A stretch of 10,223 nucleotides of DNA from an uncultured Gemmatimonadota bacterium (GTDB taxonomy: Bacteria; Gemmatimonadota; Gemmatimonadetes; Longimicrobiales; Gaopeijiaceae), in contig CAKZOQ010000327.1 of assembly GCA_937136445.1 (NCBI GenBank), forward strand, positions 1-10,223. The letters run 5' to 3'. Made by a program: the position numbers and the translations under genes. The notes beneath the pieces were generated by a model. That model saw nothing but the letters and a program-made list of their open reading frames with translations. It searched no databases and had not been told where the DNA came from. Each line of letters begins with the position of its first letter. Position 1 is the first letter of the stretch. Positions 6,091 through 10,223 of this stretch are shown piece by piece.

Positions 6091-7350
6091 ATGCCCGCAC
6101 GCACTCGCCTCCGCTACCTCCTCGCCCTCCTCGTCGTGCTCCTGGCGGTGCCGGCACCCGCCGCCACCCAGGACCTGGTCCTCACCAACGCGCGGGTGGT
6201 GGACGTGGTGGAGGGTACGGTCCTCGAGGGGCGGACCGTGGTGGTGGCCGACGGGCGCATCGAGGGCATCACGGAGGGTCCGGCCACCGGCGTGCCCTCC
6301 GGCGCCCGGGTGGTGGACGTGGGTGGGATGTACCTGGCCCCGGGGCTCATCGACGGGCATGTCCATGCGACCTCTGCCGACCAGGCCCGGCGGGCGCTCC
6401 TGAGCGGGGTCACCACGATGCGGAGCATGGGCGCGGATCACTACGCCGACGTGGGGCTGCGGGAGCTTCAGCGCGCCGGCCACCTGGTGGAGTCGCCGGA
6501 GGTCCTCGCCGCCGGATACCACGTCCGGCCGCCGGCTGCCGAGGCCTTCTTCCAGGATCACCCGGAGATGGGTCGCTGGTACGGGGAGGAGATCCGCGGG
6601 GAGGAGGCCATTCGGGCCATGGTCCAGGCGCTCCTCTCCCGGGACGTGGACTTCATCAAGACCAACGCCACCGAGCGGGCCGGCCTCCCGGAGACGGATC
6701 CCCGGAAGCAGTTCTACTCCCGGGAGGAGATGGCGGTGATGGTGGAGGAGGCGTCGGCGCAGGGCGTCGGCGTGGCGGCCCACGCCCATGGCGACGAGGG
6801 CGGTCGTGCGGCGGTGGAGGCGGGGGTGAGAAGCATCGAGCACGGGACCTACCTGGGCGAGGAGACGCTGACCCTCATGGCGGAGCGGGGGACCTACCTG
6901 GTGCCCACCATCGCCATCGTCCGGGACCTCACCATCCCAGGTGGGGACTACGACAACGCCGTCCTCAACATCCGGGGTCGGCACATGCTGCCCCGGATCC
7001 TGGAGACCGCCGCCGCGGCCCATCGCCTGGGCGTGCCCATCGTCGCCGCCACCGACACCGGCTACGGCCCCAACTCCACCACCACCCTCGCCCACGAGCT
7101 CCTGGAGCTGGAGCGGGTCGGGATGAGCCCGCTGGAGGCCCTCCGCGCCGCCACCACCACCGCCGCCGAGCTCCTCGGTGTGGATGACCACACCGGGCAC
7201 CTCGCCCCGGGTATGGAGGCGGACTTCATCGTCCTGGAGCGGAATCCGTTGGAAGACATCGGCGTGGTCCAGGACGTGCTCATGGTGGTGAGCGACGGTC
7301 GGGTGGCGGTGCAGCGCGGGGACTGGTTCGGAGAGCCGCCCGTCTCCTGA
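6091..7350 (+). CDS. Exported metal-dependent amidohydrolase (imidazolonepropionase-like / Xaa-Pro dipeptidase-like)
   Basis: A 419-residue protein starting at ATG 6091, with GGAG (6082-6085) five bases upstream. The signal peptide MPARTRLRYLLALLVVLLAV is followed by PAPAAT, placing the enzyme in the periplasm. The amidohydrolase composite domain reads LTNARVVDV (31-39), then LAPGLIDGHVHA (82-93, metal ligands His90 and His92) and FIKTNAT (the usual carbamylated Lys, Lys190). Further ligands are in AAHAHG (His231/His233), SIEHGTYL (His251) and AATDTGYG (Asp322). The C-terminal LAPGMEADFIVLERNPLEDI is the typical returning beta-sandwich strand. All ligands of a binuclear site are present, so the enzyme should be active. 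Relatives hydrolyse cyclic amides or Xaa-Pro/Xaa-Lys/Arg dipeptides; the substrate here is not determinable. An in-frame upstream extension into the transporter gene lacks the signal-peptide logic and was not used. Confidence 0.9.
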   Translation: MPARTRLRYLLALLVVLLAVPAPAATQDLVLTNARVVDVVEGTVLEGRTVVVADGRIEGITEGPATGVPSGARVVDVGGMYLAPGLIDGHVHATSADQARRALLSGVTTMRSMGADHYADVGLRELQRAGHLVESPEVLAAGYHVRPPAAEAFFQDHPEMGRWYGEEIRGEEAIRAMVQALLSRDVDFIKTNATERAGLPETDPRKQFYSREEMAVMVEEASAQGVGVAAHAHGDEGGRAAVEAGVRSIEHGTYLGEETLTLMAERGTYLVPTIAIVRDLTIPGGDYDNAVLNIRGRHMLPRILETAAAAHRLGVPIVAATDTGYGPNSTTTLAHELLELERVGMSPLEALRAATTTAAELLGVDDHTGHLAPGMEADFIVLERNPLEDIGVVQDVLMVVSDGRVAVQRGDWFGEPPVS

Positions 7351-7371
7351 GCCCGCCCCTCCTGAAGCCTA

Positions 7372-7405
7372 CCGGCCCGGTCCCTCGTAGGGGGGATCGG
7401 GCCGG
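7372..7405 (+). terminator. Strong GC-rich hairpin after the amidohydrolase gene
   Basis: CCGGCCCG (7372-7379) pairs perfectly with CGGGCCGG (7398-7405). The stem continues inward as GTCCC (7380-7384) with GGGAT (7393-7397), including one G-U pair. This gives 13 pairs around an eight-base loop. It begins 21 bases after the stop codon and is followed by TTCTCGTTCC, which is T-rich but not a clean U-tract. It is likely the end of the transporter-amidohydrolase transcript and insulates the efflux operon. Confidence 0.65.
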
Positions 7406-7500
7406 TTCTCGTTCCGGGCCGCCCGTGGATGTGACGCCTCTGTCGCCGTGCAAGCACCCTTTGGAACTTAACACCGTTACGCCCCGTAGGGCCGAAGGTA

Positions 7501-7529
7501 TTGAGGGTTCCAACCGCTTTGTTTACAGT
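7501..7529 (+). promoter_or_regulatory. Sigma-70-like promoter of the efflux operon
   Basis: TTGAGG (7501-7506) and TACAGT (7524-7529) are separated by exactly 17 bases, and each matches its consensus at 4 of 6 positions. The -10 box ends 7 bases before the repressor ATG (7537), so transcription would start at or within a base or two of the start codon. That gives a leaderless mRNA, consistent with the absence of a Shine-Dalgarno sequence there. Inference from spacing and sequence. Confidence 0.5.
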
Positions 7530-7535
7530 GTTCAC
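7521..7535. promoter_or_regulatory. Candidate TetR operator overlapping the -10 box
   Basis: GTTTACAGTGTTCAC is an imperfect 15-base palindrome centred on G7528: the pairs GT/AC and ACA/TGT match and two positions per arm do not. Its ACA-n-TGT core resembles operators bound by TetR-family repressors that control TolC/HlyD/RND efflux operons. It overlaps the proposed -10 box and start point, the ideal place for autorepression. Confidence 0.5.
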
Positions 7536-7536
7536 C

Positions 7537-8220
7537 ATGAGTGATCAACGAAACCACATCCTCGGCTGCGCCTGCGACCTCTATCTGGAGGACGGACTGG
7601 AAGGGTTTTCCATGCGAAAGCTCGCCCGCCAGGTCGGCGTCACGGCACCCGCCCTCTACCGGTACTACGAAGGCCGCGAAGAGGTGGTGCTGGACGTGGT
7701 GCGCGAGGCCTACCGGGAGTTCTCGTCCTTCCTCTATCAGGCGCTCGAGGGACGGACCCCGGAGGAGCGCATGAGGCGGGCGGGGGAGGGCTACCTCCAG
7801 TTCGCGCTCCAGCACCCCCGATGGTATCAGATGGTCTTTCTCCTCCCGGACCAGCTCGGGATCGAGTCCTTCCCGGAGGACATCGAGGACCAGGGGGCCG
7901 CAGTTCACCAATTCTGGGTCGACCGGCTCCGGGAGTGCATGGACGCCGGGCTCTTGAAGGAAGACGACCCCGACGAGGTAGCCATGACGCTGTGGGCGCA
8001 CAGCCACGGCTTCATCAGCCTCTATCAGAACGGGCATCTGGGCGTAGACGAAGAGGGGTTCCAGGCCGCTCTGGCGGCCTCCAGCACCCGGATGTGGTGC
8101 GGCATGGCGACCGAATCCTTCGCCCGGCAGATCCGTGAGCGGTGCTGCGGAGAGACCGCCGACGGGGAACCGACCCCGGCAGCCGAGCAGCAACGGGAAT
8201 GGGAGCAGGGTGTGGCATGA
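7537..8220 (+). CDS. TetR/AcrR-family transcriptional repressor with WHG-type C-terminal domain
   Basis: A 227-residue cytoplasmic regulator. The N-terminal DNA-binding domain spans about 5-50, with the helix-turn-helix FSMRKLARQVGVTAPALYRY (24-43) followed by Y-E-G-R-E-E, all typical of TetR. The C-terminal ligand and dimer region contains LWAHSHGFISLYQ (152-164), the W-x-x-x-HG signature of the WHG domain (TetR_C_33 type). A polar, probably disordered tail of about 25 residues follows. It most likely represses the downstream efflux genes and itself, and is released by a hydrophobic or toxic ligand. The ATG at 7537 is preferred over the in-frame TTG at 7501 because promoter and operator sequences lie between them and the HTH begins at the usual distance from residue 1. 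Its stop overlaps the TolC-like gene start (ATGA at 8217). Confidence 0.92.
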   Translation: MSDQRNHILGCACDLYLEDGLEGFSMRKLARQVGVTAPALYRYYEGREEVVLDVVREAYREFSSFLYQALEGRTPEERMRRAGEGYLQFALQHPRWYQMVFLLPDQLGIESFPEDIEDQGAAVHQFWVDRLRECMDAGLLKEDDPDEVAMTLWAHSHGFISLYQNGHLGVDEEGFQAALAASSTRMWCGMATESFARQIRERCCGETADGEPTPAAEQQREWEQGVA

Positions 8221-9722
8221 GGACCCTTGGACGGAGAGGACGTGTGGAGATGACGACGGTGGGCAGCGCCCTGGCGGCGCTGTCCCTTGTGGGGGCGATG
8301 GCGCTCGGCCCGGGCGAGGTGTCCGGGCAAGCGCAGGAAGCGACGGTGGTGCTGGGGCTCGAGGAGGTCCTCCGGCAGGCTCTGGACGAGAATCGGGAGG
8401 TGCGCACGGCCCGCCTGGGGCTGGAGGAGGCCGGTGAGCGCGTCTCGGAAGCCTGGGGCAACGTCTACCCGACGGTGGACTTCAGCGCTTCCTACACGCG
8501 GAATGTCTCCCCGTCCGTGAACTTCCTTCCGGCGGTGATCTTCAACCCGGAGGCCGGGCCCGACGACTACATTCCGGTCCAGTTCGGGGCGGACAACCAG
8601 TGGTCCACCACGATCTCGGTGGAGCAGCCGCTCTTCGCGGCCTCCGCCTTCCTGGGCGTAGGAGCCGCCGGGCGCTTTGAAAATCTCCAGGAAGAGGTCT
8701 TCCGAGGCACCGCGCAGGCCGTGATCACCCGGGTGCGTTCCGCCTACTACGATCTCCTTCTCGCGCAGGAACAGGCACGGCTCACGGGACGGTCGGTGGC
8801 GCGGGTGGAGGAGTCGCTGAAGGAGACCCAGGCGCTGAACGATGCCGGGCTGACCTCCGACTACGACGTCCTCCGCCTGGAGGTGGAGCTGGCGAACCTC
8901 CGGCCCGCCCTCCGTCAGGCGGAGAACGGGGTGCGGCAGGCCCGCCGGCAGTTGGAGGTGGAGCTCGACATCCCGGAGACCGAGACCCTGGCGGTGGAGG
9001 GTTCGCTGGCGACCCTGGATCTCTCCGACCCCTCTGCCAACTCGGCGGAGAATCGGGCGCTGCTGTCGCTGGTGGGCTTCCAGGCCCCTCGGGACGTACT
9101 CCTGGAGCGGGCGCTGGAAGAGGCCATGAGTCGGCGGTCGGACCTGCGGCAGTTCGAACTCACCGAGTCCCTCCGCCACACCGAGATGCGGGTGGAGCAG
9201 GTGGAATACCTGCCCAGGATCAGCCTCTTCGGCACCTACCTGATCTCGGCGCAGGACAACGGGAGTCCCAACTTCTTCGCCCGGGGGGACGGGCAGCGGG
9301 CCTACTCCCGCAACGTGGGCATCCAGGTGAGTCTGCCTCTCTTCCAGGGGTTCCAGCGCGACGCCCGGGTGGATCAACGCCGAGCCGTGCTGCGCCAGGC
9401 CGAGGCCCAGACCCGTCTGGCTCTGGACCAGGCCCGCAGCCAGGTGCGGACGCTGGTGGACAACGCGGACGAGGCGGGGCTCCGCGCCGAGGGACAGCAG
9501 CTCGCCGTGCAGCAGGCGCAGCGTGGCTTCGAGATCGCCCGAGCGCAGTTCCGGGAGGGTCTCGGTAGCCAGTTGGAGCTGACGGATGCCGAGGTGGCGC
9601 TGCGACAGAGTGAGTTCAACTACGCCCAGGCGGTCTACGACTACCTGGTGGCCCGGGCCCGGCTGGACGAAGCCACGGGGCTCGTGCCCCTGGTGGACGT
9701 CGAGCCGTCGACGGGATCGTGA
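8217..9722 (+). CDS. TolC-like outer-membrane efflux protein
   Basis: A 501-residue outer-membrane factor forming the exit duct of a tripartite pump. The chosen ATG overlaps the repressor stop by four bases (ATGA), with CAGGG six bases upstream. It yields a signal peptide with a basic n-region (RTLGRRGR), a hydrophobic core and likely cleavage near VSGQA (about residue 39). The ATG at 8250 would remove all the positive charges. Two OEP domains cover about 46-252 and 295-488. The first holds YPTVDFSASYT (84-94) and the coiled hairpin around NDAGLTSDYDVLRLEVELA (208-226). The second holds SLPLFQGFQ (372-380) and LGSQLELTDAEVAL (449-462), followed by Y-D-Y-L-V-A-R-A. This internal duplication is the family hallmark. 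The adaptor gene follows after 29 bases. Confidence 0.93.
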   Translation: MRTLGRRGRVEMTTVGSALAALSLVGAMALGPGEVSGQAQEATVVLGLEEVLRQALDENREVRTARLGLEEAGERVSEAWGNVYPTVDFSASYTRNVSPSVNFLPAVIFNPEAGPDDYIPVQFGADNQWSTTISVEQPLFAASAFLGVGAAGRFENLQEEVFRGTAQAVITRVRSAYYDLLLAQEQARLTGRSVARVEESLKETQALNDAGLTSDYDVLRLEVELANLRPALRQAENGVRQARRQLEVELDIPETETLAVEGSLATLDLSDPSANSAENRALLSLVGFQAPRDVLLERALEEAMSRRSDLRQFELTESLRHTEMRVEQVEYLPRISLFGTYLISAQDNGSPNFFARGDGQRAYSRNVGIQVSLPLFQGFQRDARVDQRRAVLRQAEAQTRLALDQARSQVRTLVDNADEAGLRAEGQQLAVQQAQRGFEIARAQFREGLGSQLELTDAEVALRQSEFNYAQAVYDYLVARARLDEATGLVPLVDVEPSTGS

Positions 9723-9751
9723 ACGTGAGGACGGGGAAGGGGATTCAGCGA

Positions 9752-10223
9752 ATGGAGACGAAGAAGATGAGGAATCGAGTGCGCGGATCGATGCTGGCGC
9801 TGGCCCTGGTGGCCCCGCTGGCCCTGGCCGCCTGCGGAGGCACGGAAACGGCGGAGAGCGCCGAGAGTGCCCAGGGCTCCGATGCGGAAGGGCAGGAGTT
9901 CGCCCGCGTCGTGAACGTGGAGGTGGACGCCGTGCAGCCGCGTCCCTTCGTGGAGCAGATCCGTCTCACCGCCGTGGTGCGGGCCGACCGGGACGTCCAG
10001 CTCTCCGCCGAGGAGGCGGGCGTGGTGGCCGAGGTCCTGGCGGAGAAGGGGCGGTGGATCGACGAGGGTGCGCCCATCGTCCGGCTGAACGCCGAGGTCC
10101 TGCGGGCCCAGGTGGAGCAGGCTCGGGCCCGGGCCGATCTGGCTTCCCAGACCTGGGAGCGTCGCAAACGGCTCTGGGAGGAGGACCAGGTGGGAAGCGA
10201 AATCGCCTACCTGGAGGCGCGCT
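9752..10223 (+). CDS. HlyD/AcrA-like periplasmic adaptor lipoprotein of an efflux pump, 5' part only
   Basis: The gene runs off the right edge; about 157 residues are visible. It starts at ATG 9752 with GGGGA about eight bases upstream. An in-frame GTG at 9725 and an ATG at 9767 are alternatives. A lipoprotein signal ends in LALAAC (lipobox Cys28), followed by Gly-Gly and an acidic, Ser/Ala-rich linker (about 32-48). The membrane-fusion core begins at VVNVEVDAVQPRPFVEQI (52-69), typical of the first beta-barrel strand. The half-lipoyl motif follows as SAEEAGVVAEVLAEKGRWID (86-105), then P-I-V-R-L-N, then the first helix of the alpha-hairpin (LRAQVEQARARADLASQ and onward). It should link the TolC-like duct to an inner-membrane pump, most likely RND, encoded just downstream. 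It probably belongs to one operon with the repressor and the TolC-like gene. Confidence 0.9.
   Translation, partial: METKKMRNRVRGSMLALALVAPLALAACGGTETAESAESAQGSDAEGQEFARVVNVEVDAVQPRPFVEQIRLTAVVRADRDVQLSAEEAGVVAEVLAEKGRWIDEGAPIVRLNAEVLRAQVEQARARADLASQTWERRKRLWEEDQVGSEIAYLEAR

Noticed and set aside
7461..7513. Inverted repeat TTGGAAC (7461-7467) and GTTCCAA (7507-7513) upstream of the TetR gene
   Set aside because: Seven pairs with a 39-base spacer is easily due to chance, and the arms do not extend. The compact palindrome at 7521-7535 is a better operator candidate.
1..10223. Mobile element, phage, CRISPR array, RNA gene or defence system
   Set aside because: No transposase, integrase, terminal inverted repeats, direct-repeat/spacer pattern, tRNA cloverleaf or nuclease motifs were seen on either strand. 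Codon style looks uniform across the genes.

Overview
The window is very GC-rich (about two thirds or more by eye) with tightly packed genes. It looks like a piece of a Gemmatimonadota-type chromosome. That assignment is an inference. It rests on the codon style, on secreted proteins whose signal peptides end in LAAQ/AGAQ, on start codons without a Shine-Dalgarno sequence, and on a 'GCSID' family seen mainly in Bacteroidetes and Gemmatimonadota. No rRNA, tRNA, CRISPR array, transposase or integrase is visible. No stretch longer than about 200 bases lacks a gene.

Left part (1-1440): the 3' end of a small conserved protein of unknown function runs off the left edge. It converges on a minus-strand YheT-type alpha/beta hydrolase. 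The hydrolase has an extended -10 box at the exact distance expected for a leaderless transcript starting at its ATG.

Centre-left (1569-5053): a divergent two-gene unit carries the least familiar material. The first gene encodes an exported, very acidic protein made of three copies of an approximately 104-residue beta-rich repeat, each ending in a W-D-x-x-D-x-V-x-F strand. Its stop codon overlaps the GTG start of the second gene by four bases. The second gene encodes an exported protein with a C-terminal Omp85/BamA-like beta-barrel (LRGY motif) and an N-terminal periplasmic domain in which I do not recognise POTRA repeats. The two products probably work together at the outer membrane. This is the best candidate here for an undescribed system.

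Centre-right (5180-7350): a ten-helix EamA/DMT-family transporter is followed after 38 bases by an exported metal-dependent amidohydrolase with all its metal ligands present. A strong GC-rich hairpin closes this unit.

Right part (7501-10223): a TetR-family repressor with a WHG-type C-terminal domain, a TolC-like outer-membrane factor and an HlyD/AcrA-like lipoprotein adaptor (cut by the right edge) form an efflux operon. A sigma-70-like promoter with a 17-base spacer and a near-palindromic operator lie just upstream of the repressor's ATG, which fits autoregulation. The RND or ABC pump gene presumably follows outside the window.
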